This document shows, in pieces, positions 44,387-57,159 of a stretch of 64,000 bases of DNA. Within the stretch, counting starts at the first letter, position 1; each line of letters opens with the position of its first letter. Source of the DNA: Deinandra increscens subsp. villosa (Eukaryota > Streptophyta > Magnoliopsida > Asterales > Asteraceae); assembly GCA_039602395.1 (NCBI GenBank), contig JBCNJP010000018.1, forward strand, positions 992,001 through 1,056,000, written 5' to 3'. A model generated the notes under the pieces. The model had not been told where the DNA came from. It ran no database searches and saw only the letters and a program-made list of their open reading frames with translations. The position numbers and the translations under genes are program-made.

Positions 44387-46379
44387 GGCTATCCGTAATA
44401 AGATGTTATGGGGGTTTTTTTTCCTAACATGGCGCCCCCCATAACACCCTTAACCACCCTCCCGGGCGCTATGTTAGTCGGAAAAGAGGGGGAGCGCCAT
44501 GTTGATGGCGCCGTGAAGAGGAGGATTGCATTCAAAATTTTTTTCGTTGAACGGTCATTTGCTAATTTTTATTTTTTATTTTTGTTAACCTATTTTACAC
44601 ACTATATATACTAACTTTCATCCATTTTTTTTAACACACTCCTCCACTCATCCTCCCAATTTATAAAATTCTTTCTACAAACTACAATCAATATGTTTCC
44701 TCGTGGCGGATCTTCTTCAAACCCACGCTTCCAAGCCCCACGGCGAACAAACGAGCCCGAGCAACAATTGCGGGACGATGGTTTGTTTGCGTATGTTGCG
44801 AACATGACGCCCCAGCCACAAGCCTTCCCACCTTTTACACCTTACCAAAACTTCGGCTTCAACTCGTACTCGCAACAAAACTTCGCACCATTTCAAACGA
44901 GTCAAGGTTATTCACCGTATCAACATTTTCCATCTCCTACCCCACCTCCCCGTCCGTCTTCATAAGAACCCGTTGCGGTTTCCCTGGACGAACCCGAGGA
45001 GGTTCCGGAGACGCAAGAGGAGGCGGCGCCGGTTGGACCGAGAAAACAGAGATCTCACAAGAAAAAAAACACCGGGGAACCGAGACAACGAAAAATTGTG
45101 CAACATTGGACCGAGGAGGAGGAGGTGGCACTAGCTTGAGCATGGCTTGACACGTCGGAGGATCCCATTCATGGTAAATAATATACTTTTTAAAATTAAA
45201 AAACTAGTACACACAAATTATTAAAATTTTTTTAAACACATGTAATAGTCAAGACCTTGTGACTTTTTGGTTGGAGATTCGTCGAAATTTTTTCAATGAG
45301 ATGAAAAGGGAGTCGTACCAAGCTAACGATTCGTTCTCGGGTAAGTGGACGGAAATGAACAAGAGGATGAAAGCCTTTTCCACCATATACGGTCGGATTA
45401 AAAGTGGTCGACCGAGCGGTGCAGACGACACCGACATCATCGTAGCAGAGTTGGTGGAGTATCCAGCGAACGTGCCGGCGTTTAACAACCTTAAGGCTTG
45501 GCGAGTGTTTACAATGCACCAAAGTGGATGAATCAATTGAATCTCTCAAGGCCGACAGACGACCAAGTAAAAAATCAAAAACGTCGTCTTCCGTCACCGC
45601 CACCGACTCCCCTAATATGTCTGATGCTCGGGCATTTGATTTGAACGATGTCAACGATTACGGCGACGATGTCGAAATCGAGCTTCCTAGGGCGACGGGT
45701 AGGGACAAGGCAAAGGCGAAGGGGAAACGAGTGGCCTCCTCATCGACAAGTCAAGCACCATCCTCCGACTACACCGTCCACCATGAAGAAATGCGAGAAC
45801 GTTATGATGATTTGTTGACAATTAAGAGAGAACAAGTCAAAGTCGTTAATGCTCGGCAAAAAGAAAAGGCGTTGGAGAGGCTCATGAAACGATCCTCGAA
45901 GATGAACCCGCCCGAAGCCTTGCGTTACAAATTCGAGCGGATATCATGAAAGAATGTAGACTTTAGATTTTTTTAAAGAATCTAGGTTTGTTTTTTAACT
46001 TTTTATGTTTGGTGTTTTTTTAATGAATGTTGTACCTTTTTTTATAAAGAATCTTGTAGTTTTTTTTTAATGTATCTTGCTTTTTTAATGAATGTTTTAG
46101 TTTTTGATATTAAATTATATAAAAAAATTATTAAATAAATAATTATGTAATCATTGGTAGGGGGTTATAAATTGGTTTACCACTACACCACTTTTGTCAT
46201 GGAGCCTCTCTTGATGACGTGGACGCCAATGGCGCATAACACCCAGTCACCCATAAGGGGCTCCATCCACTACGGATCGCTTTACCACTACACCACTTTT
46301 GTCATGGAGCCCCTCTTGATGACATGGACGTCACATGGCGCATAACGCCAACAAGGGGATTCATCCACTACGGATAGCC
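44387..46379 (+). mobile_element. PIF/Harbinger transposon carrying only ORF1
   Basis: Terminal inverted repeats start GGCTATCCGTA (left) and GGCTATCCGTAG (right, reverse complement). The target-site duplication is TTA (44384-44386 and 46380-46382), as expected for Harbinger. The interior encodes the Myb/SANT-type ORF1 but no DDE transposase. The last 100 bp or so is duplicated in tandem (about 46180-46280 and 46281-46379), each unit ending CCACTACGGAT. Confidence 0.88.
44693..45949 (+). pseudogene. Harbinger ORF1, Myb/SANT-like DNA-binding protein, decayed
   Basis: ATG at 44693. A Pro/Gln-rich N-terminus (FPPFTPYQNFGFNSYSQQN) is followed by a basic stretch, then WTEEEE, the start of the Myb/SANT-like domain. 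The domain continues as SGKWTEMNKRMKAFSTIYG, and a C-terminal part resembles the NAM-associated domain (RPSKKSKTSSS ... GRDKAKAKGK ... RQKEKALERL). In PIF/Harbinger elements this protein binds DNA and brings the separate transposase to the ends. Damage: TAA at 44963-44965, TGA at 45137-45139 (in ALA*AWLD), an AT-rich interruption of about 70 bp near 45175-45245 that could be an intron but lacks a frame-consistent GT-AG solution, and a frameshift near 45524. Clearly non-functional. Confidence 0.8.
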
Positions 46380-46382
46380 TTA

Positions 46383-47640
46383 GAAATAAAATAGCTTGCC
46401 TTAAAAAAAATCGAATAAACATTGGGGCTGCATTTATATTATTTAAAATATTATTTATATTTTTTATTAAATTGTTACAGGAAGCTGTTTTGCAATTCAA
46501 CAAATCTTTTTGATGAGGTGCTTAATTAATGCAAATTCCGTAAAATTGATGATATTATAATAATTACCAAAAATAAGATACAGAGAACTTTAAATGACAA
46601 GTTTGTTTTGCGTTGGAAGGATAAGAAAGAATTTCAGTCATTTGATCTTGATATAATAAAAAAGGAAGGAGGGGCAATTTAGTCTTAGCCACCTTTGCTG
46701 ACATTTTATCTACTTCTCATTTTTTTAAACATTCATAACTTTCACATACGACATTATTATTTTTTTAAAAAAATTAGACCATAAAACGAGCATTTTTTTA
46801 TTTTTAAAACTCGTATAGTGTTGTTATATAAAAAATAAATAAAAAATATCTTTCAATTTTTTACACAATGTTCAGATCATTGCGTCATTATGTCAAAATG
46901 TTAAAATCATTGTGTCATTGTGTCAAAAAAGATATATATAGTGTTTCTATATATAAAATAAAAAAAATTAATCTTACGGTTTTTGACACTATATGACACA
47001 ATAATCTGAACATTTTGATACAATCGACAGAGTAAATTTTTTTTTTAATTTTATATATAACAACACTGTAAGCGTTTTAAAGATAAAACACACTCGTTTT
47101 TATGGTGTAATTAAAAAAATTCGTTTCTAAGAGTTATAAAAGTTTAAGAAATGGGGGAATTTAATAAAAAGTAAAAAATGTTCTTCCATCTTTTATTTTC
47201 TTTAGTTTTTTTCTCTAATTAACAGGTAAACTTTGAGCATAGATCTTCATTTAATTAAATATCTAAGGTTATGATTCATTCTTATCATTCTTATCAAAAT
47301 TAAATTTCCCACAATAACCTCACCCATAAGATAGACACGCATTAATTATTAATTGCCTAGAAATTAATAAAGGTTTTATTGATTTAAAGATAATAAGACA
47401 TTTGATGCGGTTTGCTATTAAACTCGATTGTTAAAAAAAGAACCATCTTTTTTCATGCGTGAATTTTTACCGTGACGAACAAGAACAATAATAACATAAC
47501 GATAAGCATAAATCTTTTTGAAATTTCATATTTTATTTTAACTTCGGTTAAATAGAAAATAAATTTCATAATTTTAATCATAAAGATTTTTTTGTGCAAA
47601 AATAAGATTAGTTACCATTTTAATACACCTCTTGATCATC
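46383..47640. other. Upstream region of the polygalacturonase gene
   Basis: Very AT-rich, with no gene. Two related blocks carrying TTGTGTCATTGTGTCAAAA and TTTTTGACACTATATGACACA lie in inverted orientation around 46900-47000, suggesting a decayed inverted-repeat element between about 46735 and 47140. Confidence 0.4.
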
Positions 47641-47647
47641 TATAAAT
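47641..47647 (+). promoter_or_regulatory. TATA box of the polygalacturonase gene
   Basis: TATAAAT lies 76 bases before the ATG at 47723, placing transcription start near 47670 and giving a leader of about 50 nt. This supports the upstream ATG. Confidence 0.65.
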
Positions 47648-47722
47648 GTCAGAACCTTTCATATTATTTCCATCAACCAAAATCATTCTCTCTTCATACT
47701 CAAATCCATCGATAAATCAATC

Positions 47723-50031
47723 ATGGTACGTAATAGTATTCTTCAACATCTAGCAATATTATATCTCCTTTAACTAATTAATAAGTTGCATGTTTTGTTA
47801 GTTAAAACAGTTGATTTTATTGATTGAATGCATGCATGCAGGCTACTCATTACTCAACAGTTGCGGTTACGGTTACGTTCGTTCTCAGCGTTATAAGCGT
47901 ACTTTTGTTAAAACCTCAGAAGAATCTGTTTACGTCGACAAGACATGTTAACGTGAAAGATCATGGAGCTGTAGGAGATGGAAAAACTGATGATTCTTTG
48001 GTAATTGTATTTTGCTTATTGTAATTCATTTATTATTTAGTTCCAACTTTCTTTTACTTTTACTTCACATTAATTTTATATTTATTTTGAATTTCAATTT
48101 ATTTTTATGTGACTTGTAGGCGGTGACTAATGCATGGAATGCAATATGTCATAATTCTTCATATTCCATCGGTAATTTTAACTTTCCCACGGGAAACTAT
48201 CAAATCGGGCCGTTGACTTTCACAGGTCCATGCAAACCTGGAAAGATGGTTGTCAACGTGAGTAAATTTAACCCATATATTAATATATATTATATATATG
48301 TTTAAAAAATATTAAATTGGTTAAAAGTCAAACAGTTGGTAGTTAAAGTCCGTTTGAAAAAGTTTTATAAGAGGACGCGTACCAAAAACAATATTTTGAT
48401 AGGATAAATTTATGTGTGAAATATGATAGGTGACTGGGAACGTTACAGCCAGCCTCAAGAACGCTTGGCCGAATAACGTCGACACTTGGATCAAATTTGA
48501 GCATGTCACCAACCTTGTTATAACCGGCCCCGGAAGTTTTAACGGTAATGGCGGGAGTTGGTGGAACCAATGCGAGGTAAATTAATTAATCAGTAGCTAA
48601 TTAATAACTTTAACTATTTAAACGTCATTGATTTTCTTAACCATGGAATGCATCTTGATTGTTCATCTTCGATTTTCAGGCCGCGAAGGGTACTTGTGAA
48701 AATAATCCCACCGTAAGTGATCTATATATTAGATAGAGTAAATAAGCTTACGGTTATTGTAACTAAAACTGTTTTTTTTCTGGTGTAGGCTTTGGCGTTC
48801 CATGATTGTCGCGGGCTTACGCTCAACGGTCTAACCTCAATAAACAGCCCGCGAAATCATATATCGATAAATGCTTGTGATGGTGCTACCATCACAAACA
48901 TAAATTTAAAGGCACCAGAAAACGCTTCCAACACTGATGGCATTGATATTTCAGCCACTAATGGCGTTAATGTTAACGGCGGAAACATCGGAACCGGTAT
49001 GATTTATATAACTCAAGTTTTTTTTATTATTAAAAGTATATATTTTTCCTAATTTTTTTCATTGTTTTTAGGTGACGATTGCATTGCAATCAACGGTGGT
49101 AGCTACAACATCAACATTACCAATTTAAGTTGCGGCCCTGGCCATGGCATAAGGTTCGTATATATCATATAAACAACGGTATATATATATATATATTATC
49201 AGCCAGGTTAAATTAGTATTCTAATAATTTGAATATACTAATTAAGTAAGTAAGTAACTATTACGTGGGTTTTTTATTTTTATTTTTTATTATTCAAGTG
49301 TTGGAAGCCTAGGAAGGATACCAAGTGTCAAAGAAGTTGTAAGCAATATCAAGGTCTCGAGTGTAAACTTCTTCAATACTCAAAATGGAGTTCGGATAAA
49401 AACCGTGAAGGTATTAATGTATTCAATTAACATTTTAATTATGTATCACATGTATTTAATTAACTAACTGTTGTCTCTTAATGAATTTCAGGATGGATCG
49501 GGTTCCGCAAGCAATATAACATTTAGCGGCATAGGAATGAATGGTGTTCAAAATCCGATCGTACTCTCTCAATTTTATTGCCCTCATCAAAATTGCACTC
49601 ACAAGGTATGTAGATCGATATATCTTGCATGTTACATTTACATTAATATAATTTTTTTTTCAATTTTAATGCGTGGTGATAATAATTAATGTTTTGCTTT
49701 TTTTTTCCGAATGAAGAGTTATTCACAAGCGGTTCATATAAGTGGCGTTACGTTTTATGATATCCACGGGACTTCTGCAGGACCTAATGCGATCGACATT
49801 GAGTGTGCGAATGAGAATAGTTGTGTAGGTGTCGCTCTTTCGAAAATTAATATTCAACCTGCCAAGGGGCAAAGCGGAGTTATATCGATATGCAAAAATG
49901 CTAACGTCCAGAGTAACGTAGTCTCTCCTCCTTTGAATTGTACTCCTTTAGCAGCAGCAAGCTTGATTGAGATGCCGTTGGATTACAGCCATAACGACAA
50001 AAGCCAACAAGAAGCAATAGCAACAACCTAG
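47723..50031 (+). CDS. Polygalacturonase (GH28), ten exons, 436 aa
   Basis: Exons: 47723-47725, 47842-48000, 48120-48257, 48430-48576, 48680-48712, 48789-48996, 49072-49153, 49299-49410, 49492-49605 and 49717-50031. All introns are GT-AG and the joined CDS is 1311 nt with one stop. The enzyme cleaves alpha-1,4-galacturonan (pectin) in the cell wall. The N-terminus has a hydrophobic signal/anchor segment (about residues 8-27), then the conserved start VNVKDHGAVGDGKTDD. All four catalytic motifs are present: NTDG 208-211, GDDC 230-233, GHG 253-255 and RIK 289-291, in a parallel beta-helix fold. Cysteine-rich C-terminus. The first exon is just the ATG; an in-frame ATG at 47836 (MQATHYS) is the alternative without that intron. 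Exo- or endo-acting type cannot be told; the overall pattern recalls the exopolygalacturonase-like clade. Confidence 0.93.
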
Positions 50032-50192
50032 TGAGTCGTGGCCGGCCGGGCGTTTTTAATTTCCAAGTTATTTATTTAGACTATCTAGAATTTATTAAGT
50101 ATATATATACTTTATTTATGTCTATATATGTTGATGGATGAAGCTAGACAATGGCTGTTATGGTTTGTGGGGATTATTATATGGAATATATA

Positions 50193-50198
50193 AATAAA
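50193..50198 (+). terminator. Putative poly(A) signal of the polygalacturonase gene
   Basis: AATAAA lies about 160 bases after the stop codon, in an AT-rich 3' region. Confidence 0.55.
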
Positions 50199-51742
50199 AC
50201 TAAGTCTCTTTAATATGTTGGTGTTATTTTTATACCTTCTCAAATCAACTTTTTATGGGTTTGTTATAACAATTTGAGTTCAATCTCAAATTCTAACTTT
50301 TTTGGTGTTGGCTTCTGTTCAAGATAAAATAAAATTAAAAAAAAAAAGAAACTTTTTATGAGTTTCTTTACTTGTTGATAAAGAAAAAAATGTTGGTAAA
50401 GAAAAAGAGCTAATGACTTGAACCTTCAACATATAAGAAAGATAACCCAGTTTGACACCATCTAAATAAATACACAGTATTTTGGCAACATTTATCATTT
50501 GTTTTTTGGAATTTAAATCTATCCCTTTTATTATGAATCTAAATAGTAAATATATCCTTTTAATATTTTATTTATCTTTCTTATTTTCTTTAAACTAAAA
50601 TAACTATTAAAATTAGTCCCTTTTTGTAAATGGCCTTCTAAATATAAATGGTATTTTTGAAAAACAGACAGGGGTGAGCAAACCTTAACCGTTAATCAAA
50701 ACTAATATACAACCGAATCGTCACCGAACCAAATTAACCGATAGTTATGGTTAAGACTCTTCCATTAACCGATACATCGGTTATGGTTATGGTTAACATA
50801 ACCGAACGTTAACCGAACCGAACCAAACATTAATAATTTATAACAAATCTAAAATACCCGTGTGCTCCTGAAATCTTCATAATTCATGTCTTAATGCCAA
50901 ATAAATAAATCTCGAACACACATTTTTGTATATTGAGTTAAATATGACTAATTTGATCACGTGATGGAACTAAAGTTAACCATCAATCCATTTCAAAATT
51001 TGTTGGCGAGAAAGAAAAGGTAAATAAGCTTGGGAAAATTTTTGATTAACTTGGGAAAATTTGTAATCCAAATCATGCATAAAGAAGTCAAATATAACAC
51101 ATATGCAGGTAATATCAATTAAAAACTAGTTTCTTATTTCAAATATAAAACTAGTGTCTATCATAACATTTTAACAATTATTAACTATCCGTTTCAGATT
51201 TCAAGTGACAAACATTTTCATACTGTTGTGCCAACTTAAACTTTATTGTTTTAAAAAAGATCATAGATGTTATGGTTAACCGAACTTAACCGAAACCGAC
51301 CCATAATCAATGGTTAGCCGACTATGTCATAATCGACGAATCAGTTAATGGTTATGGTTATGGAGCTGGCTATAACCGACCAATCGGTTATAGTTATAGA
51401 AGAGGCTAAAATCGATCCACAACTGACTTTGCACACCCCTACTTCTATTTACAAATCTAAGTTTATTGTTCAAAAAAAAAAAAAATTACAGATCTAAGTC
51501 TTCTATTTTTTGTTTTCTTTTAGTTGCGTTGTCTCTCCTATTAAAAAGTGTTTTTTATTGTTGTTTTCTATAGTTCAAACCTGTAACAAAACGGTGCACA
51601 AGTGCTTGGTTCTTGGTCACAATTTTTAGTATCAAGAGACAAAATGTAGTAGTAATAACAACCCATTTCATGTAAAAGAATGCAAATGCTAACATCATAG
51701 ACAAAGTGAAACCATCTCCAGGATTTGGATCCAAATTAGATT
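50199..51742. other. Intergenic, contains a hAT-like element
   Basis: No gene. The end (about 51650-51742, starting TAATAACAACCCATTTCATG) is the left half of the LTR-derived unit that continues at 61635 after the Copia insertion. Confidence 0.55.
50669..51441. mobile_element. hAT-like non-autonomous element (773 bp)
   Basis: Ends are CAGGGGTGAGCAAACC and, reverse-complemented, TAGGGGTGTGCAAAGTC, a common plant hAT terminus. The subterminal parts are full of TTAACCGAACC / GGTTATGGTTA repeats. No transposase and no clear 8-bp duplication. Confidence 0.5.
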
Positions 51743-51747
51743 CTACC

Positions 51748-53147
51748 TGTTGGGTTTCGGACAGTGGTATACGGGTGCCCGGTGACGTTAAAAAAAAAAC
51801 TTGACCGTTTAATTAAAACATTACCGACCGGGTTTAGTAAATTAAGAGTTAAAACGAATTAAACCGGTAATCCGTTTACGCAGCGGAATAAAATGATTTT
51901 ACTAATTAAGACGCGTAAACCGTAAGTGCCGAAAATGTGTCAACAGGATCACGATCACCAAAAATAATTAATCACGCAAACACCATTTCGCGGTAAACAT
52001 TTTAGCGCGAAAATAATAACGATTACATTAATCGAAATTAAATATCTAAACTAAAACCGGAGTTTAGATATACCTTCGCGGTGTTCTAACAAACGTTAGA
52101 GACACCGAGGGTCAACAAGATGACGCTAGGGTTTCACGGAAAAATAATCCGAACCGGCGGATTAAATCGTTTGCAAATCGCATACACCGTCTCAAACGGA
52201 TTCGTTGAGAATAGCAACGATTCCGTTTATGGTGGCGACAAGCGAGCACCAATCGAATCGAGACGGTGACGGCGGCTAGGGTTTAGCCGGGCGATTACCA
52301 CGATTATTACGACGAGGGCTCGCACTCGTAAAATCATGACGACGACGATTGTACCGATGAGTGGTGATGGAAACGCGTCGTAGTGAAACGGAGCTACGCT
52401 AGGTCGCGACGGCGAGCTAGGGTTTGACGGCGGCGACGGCCCTATGAAAGGGGTTGGCGTCGCCTATGGTGAATCATGGGACGATGGTGATTGTCTTACC
52501 TTGATCAATCACGCGAAAGGGATCGTCCGATTGCTTCTCGTCTAACACCGTCTTCTAGGGTTCCACCAAGGAAGCAAGACGACCAAGCTCTAGATGAGGT
52601 TGGTTTGCGTGAAGGGAGGGGACGAGGGAGAAGGGAGGTGGCGGCACTAAAAGTGGCGCAGAGAGAGGGGAGAGGGTGTGGAGGAAATGAGCAACCAAAA
52701 CTCCTCCCCTAGCTCTCTATATATAATGGATGGATCCTGGGCTTTATGGAAACCTAAGCCCATGAGGACCCAGTCCATTAACCCTTCTCCAAGTAATTTA
52801 AAATTACAATTAATCCCCTTTTAGTTTGCGGTTAATTAATAAAACAACTTTATTAATTTTACAAGTCGCAAACTACGAGAAACATAAATAACTATTTATT
52901 TATTTCACCATAAAACATTAATCAAATGTTTTTCTCCGTTTATTTAATTATTTCAAGAATAATTATTTGTAATTAATTAAATGTTTATTAATCATGAATA
53001 AACATTAAATTAATTATATATATTTCCGTAAATTACCGGTTAGCCTAGTAAGCGGATTTTTATCTCGTTGCCCCCAGTGTAACTCTTTACGGGTCTAACC
53101 GGGTCGGGTTCTTGGTGTTGTCGGGTCTGGACATCCAATATCCAACA
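51748..53147 (-). repeat. 3' LTR of the gag-only Copia element (1400 bp)
   Basis: Ends TGTTGG...CCAACA. Minus-strand TATA (CATTATATATAG) at plus 52717-52728. Just upstream of it (minus sense) is an inverted repeat TGGGCTT/AAGCCCA (52738-52744, 52756-52762). A 73-codon open frame inside is repeated in the other LTR and is not considered a gene. Confidence 0.92.
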
Positions 53148-53162
53148 ATCACCCACTTGGAC
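53148..53162 (-). promoter_or_regulatory. Polypurine tract of the Copia element
   Basis: Minus-strand GTCCAAGTGGGTGAT lies directly before the 3' LTR start TGTTGG, where plus-strand synthesis is primed. Confidence 0.65.
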
Positions 53163-55524
53163 AGAGTCCGACAACATTTGAAGAAACAGTCAGAGGTGCT
53201 CTAGCTACACATGGCTGTCCCAACCAGTTATGACACTTCAAGTCAGTAACCAAGGCATATCTACAAACTCGCGTTGTAGTTTAGACTTATGGTAATTCAA
53301 AGTCATTAGTTCCCTTCCGTATAAGACATCAATTGAACGAGAGACATGGATTTATTCATTCTCTTTAATGTTCAATCATTTTATTTCTCGTGTCGTAGTT
53401 CGAAGTGATCCAAAGCAAACACACAGTAGGTTTGGGTAAGGCCTTACACTTAACACTTGGAACTCACGAGAGGGCCCACGATGTCTAGCTGTTGCAGCAT
53501 TAGTGCAAGAGTACAGAATCCCATCTTGACTACATACAGCTCCCACTAAGCCTCAGATCCATTCCCAAAAGTAGTCTTTACTGGCAGTTACGCGACAGCG
53601 TATACTACAATCAAAGAACAGTCCTTGGCAAACGGGAGGTAGCATATGTATCTCAGGTCAAAGGACACTATTGAGTATACCATTAATCAAATTCGTCTTA
53701 TGATTAAATCCATGAAGACAATTTGATACGAGTTACGTCACAACGTCATTCTCTAATGAGGTCTGTGAGTCTGGAGAGTCAACCCTTTGAGTCCAGAGTC
53801 AGAATAGTCATAGATCAGTTTTGTTCCCACAAATTAGATCGACTACGGACGGTTTTAGAATATTTCTCTAAATATTCATGGATGTTTAAAACGTATAAAA
53901 TTCGAACACGTTTTGCAGAATTCGAAATCTGCATCTAACTCTTTAGATCAGATTGAATGATTTGGTGCAAACGTTATAGTTCGACATCCCAACACTAAAG
54001 TAGAACATTAATGTAGCTTAGAGTTCAGGTAATACATAACAGTATTAGCTTATTGATCAAACTTGATCATGAAACAGTGAACTCTCATGCTAAGTTCTTT
54101 GCCTGTGTTTTGGTTTTGCCTATGTAAGTTGTTTCATTAGTTTTTGGTGTTTCTCATGAACAGCAAAAAGTACTTAAGTGAATTTGAACGCGTGATAAAA
54201 CTTGTGCCCTTGGTATGCACATGGATTACTATGTTATCACAATGGCATGTTAATCGATTATCAACATAATCAAATTAACCTTCTTTGAATGTACCCTTAC
54301 ATTCATGATTCAAAACTTCACTTAAGGTGGCTAGTTGTTCGGTGAGTATGCTCGAGTACTCATCATGAACATTTCATCATCAAGACAAGTTGAGATGATT
54401 TGGTTTTCCAGCTTGTGTCATTGGTGTAACTCTTTACAGTGACACTTATGCAACATCCCTATGTTGGACAGTTCCCGTTTCATAACTAGTATGACACGAC
54501 TTGTTTCAAGAAATTGAATATATCTGAGGATGCCACTCCTGAGATGTTTTCAATTGTGGGGTGTTCTTGAAACTGGGAGATCTTTTGAGGCTTCATTACA
54601 AGTTTAATCCGGTAAACTCCAATGAACGTGAGATCAACACTCAATCGTTATCTCGATAAGGATTAGTGGTGATGCTCCCACTTGCTTTACATAGACGACG
54701 CATTCTTATAATCATCTTTCTTTCAAACCGTTAGGATATTGGTTTTGCAAGAGAATTCTTAGCAAACTTTCTTCGTTTTCAGGAACGAAGTTATTTAGTT
54801 TCATAAACACTGTATGAATCCAATTGACCAATATCCAATTGTCATGTCACATACATGAGATAGTAAGATGCTATCAAACTGCCAGAGTTTGATGGTATCC
54901 AAGATACAATCATCTTGTGTTTGAAAAGACTTGCGTGCTAGACGCCCTGATGATTATTCTATCAGAATACCGAGTCTGATTTAGGATTGACAATTCAATC
55001 CAATGACCAACCAATAATGAAAGATTTTAGACAAGTAAAATCGTCCGAGTTTCATTTGGAATTATAAGTCATTTAGAATGCTTAACATGTTTTCATTATA
55101 GCAACAACTACTTGTTGTGAAAAGATGTTTGTCTAATTGAGTCTTGAATCTTTTCAAGAGTCAAAGTGCACAGTCCGGTAATTCCTACAGAAACCAAGTT
55201 TCTATTTGATAAGGAATTTTGATGTCAATACATCAATTAGGTAGACGTGCATAACTCAAACTTGGTCTCCCGCAAGACTCTTCTTGGAACCAATTTGAGT
55301 CGCAAGTGATCGGCGAGGAAATGATTTGTGGGTATAAGGTGTGAACGGCGGCCATTGGCAAGTCATAAGTCACGTGTTTTAATTGGTTTTCCAACTTTGA
55401 AAACAAATCCTCATAATGTAAGCAACATGTGCTTAGCAGGATTTTTAACACATATGAGTACAACCCATTTGTAGTCATCGACTTTCAAGGTGACGTATGT
55501 ATATATCTATTCATGACCATCATG
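53163..55524 (-). other. Non-coding interior of the Copia element, downstream of gag
   Basis: I looked for Copia integrase, RT (YVDD) and RNase H motifs on both strands and found none. Open frames are short. It may be very decayed pol or unrelated filler as in LARD/TR-GAG-type elements. Confidence 0.45.
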
Positions 55525-55529
55525 GTCAT

Positions 55530-57154
55530 TGATGTGTTGCAAACACATCCTATTTTTAGTGTCTTTTATATATTAGTTTGAGTTAGTTTGAGTCAGTTTT
55601 GCATTTGTTTTAAGTGTTTTATTAAAGTTAGAGTCCTTGAGTCTTTTATTTATGTTTTTGCAAGTTTTGTAGGTTTTTAATAAAGTCCCGAGGCATGAGA
55701 GAAGTTAAGAAGAAAAAAATGAAGAAGTGCTGAACAAGAGGGTCCAGGCGTATCGCCTGGAACCTAATGGACGATAAGCGATACGCTTGGGGAGTGAAGG
55801 TCAACAAAAGTCAAAGGCGGTGACGCCCGATTAAATTGTCGCCTAGCGGGTCCGCGCGTATCGCGCCCAAGTCTAAGGCCTCCAAGCGATACGCTTGGAG
55901 GTGTGTTTTCCGGAAAGATTGCTTAGTCGATATAAATTCGACTTTAGGGTTCTAATTCGAGATAATTCGACTTCCAGACGACAGAGGGGCGAACAAAGGT
56001 GATTTTCAAGGGCAAGAAAGTGCTGGAATCGCAGAGGAACCAACGGGTGATCGATTCGAAGCTGCAAATCATCATCAAATCATTCGGGTTTCTTCGTTTC
56101 TCGTTTTAATTCTTAGTTTCAGTTATGTTTATGGTTAAAGACAGAATCTTTATTGTGTTTTCTGCTATGAATATGATTGTTGGCTAGGTGTTTAACACCG
56201 CCTAGACCGTTTGGATGAACAATTGACACTTGTGATTTTATCTGGTTTGTGACAACTTGATTGATGTATGTTCCTATTAAATTCCAATGATTATTATGGT
56301 TGATGCATGTGTGTGTTAGGAGCAGATTGTTAATTGTTTGTTGATGCTTAATTTACCCGCGAATGTCTTTCGGTTTAGGTAGATTAACTAAAGTAGTTAA
56401 CTTTAGGGTTGATTGCTAAAGTGTAGTTAGGGTTTCCTTGACTATTGCATTAACATTTAATTGATAATTTGGCTGTAATGTGCTGCTAAACTGAAGACTT
56501 AAAAGGTATAGGTTTAACGGGTAGTTGGGTTGGTTCAAGTCTTAGGGTTGCGTTGTCTCAAAAGGAAGCGTCCTAGGGTTTTGTCTAGCTTGCTATTTCG
56601 TGTCATTCATGGTAATCGTTGGTAGCTCCGGTTAGTCTAGGTGTGCCTTAGGTATATCCGAGGGTGGCTAGGGTAATTGAAGTGGGAAGGACTTAAAAGG
56701 TGAACCCTTGTTCGAGCGTTAGGAACATTAGCTAAGAAGGACTTACAAGGTGAATTAGCTGCCATCAGAGTTGTCATAGCCAGGTGAAGTTGTAGGTGTT
56801 AGTTGGGATTCTAGGTCTAGGTGGTGTCTTTCTCATATCTGATTGTTTCCCGAGTTTCCTGCGTCCGTCTGTTTGCTCGTTCTTTAGTTAATTTTAGTTA
56901 ATCCAATTCTCAAATCATCCAAAAACCCAAACCAAATTACTCAGTATTTCCATTTCATAGGTCTAGGTTAAGTTTTGTTTTCATAGTGTCCTAGGTTCGA
57001 TAATCCGGTCTTACCTTAGCTTTACTCCAATCCGACAGGTTCACTGCCTTAGGGTTCGGTTCGGTTTAGGTCATTTCGGTAAAATTAGGTGTGTCTTAGG
57101 TCTAGGTTTTAGGTCTATTTAATTAGAGTTTTTAGTGTCGTTCCGAGCACATCA
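55530..57154 (+). mobile_element. Solo Gypsy LTR (1625 bp) inside the Copia element
   Basis: Starts TGATGTGTTGCAAACACA and ends CCGAGCACATCA. Exact target-site duplication GTCAT at 55525-55529 and 57155-57159. No purine tract or primer-binding site next to it, so it is a solo LTR left by LTR-LTR recombination. Same family as 788-2479. TATA-like TATAAAT at 55931-55937, with palindromes just upstream: CCAGGCG-TAT-CGCCTGG at 55744-55760, and 10-base arms CCTCCAAGCG/CGCTTGGAGG at 55879-55901. Confidence 0.9.
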
Positions 57155-57159
57155 GTCAT

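Noticed and set aside
47824..47841. Polygalacturonase start at 47824 (reading MNACMQ)
   Set aside because: That codon is TTG. Either ATG 47723 with a 116-nt intron or ATG 47836 is more plausible.
52491..52712. 73-codon open frame repeated identically at 60975-61196
   Set aside because: It is identical only because it lies in the two LTRs of one element, and it runs antisense to the element. No domain, no start context.
53163..55524. Hidden RT or integrase in the Copia interior
   Set aside because: By eye no YVDD, HHCC or DDE-type motif in any frame; a profile search could still find traces.
55530..57154. Host gene or promoter within the Copia interior
   Set aside because: TG...CA ends, GTCAT duplication and homology to 788-2479 show it is a solo LTR.
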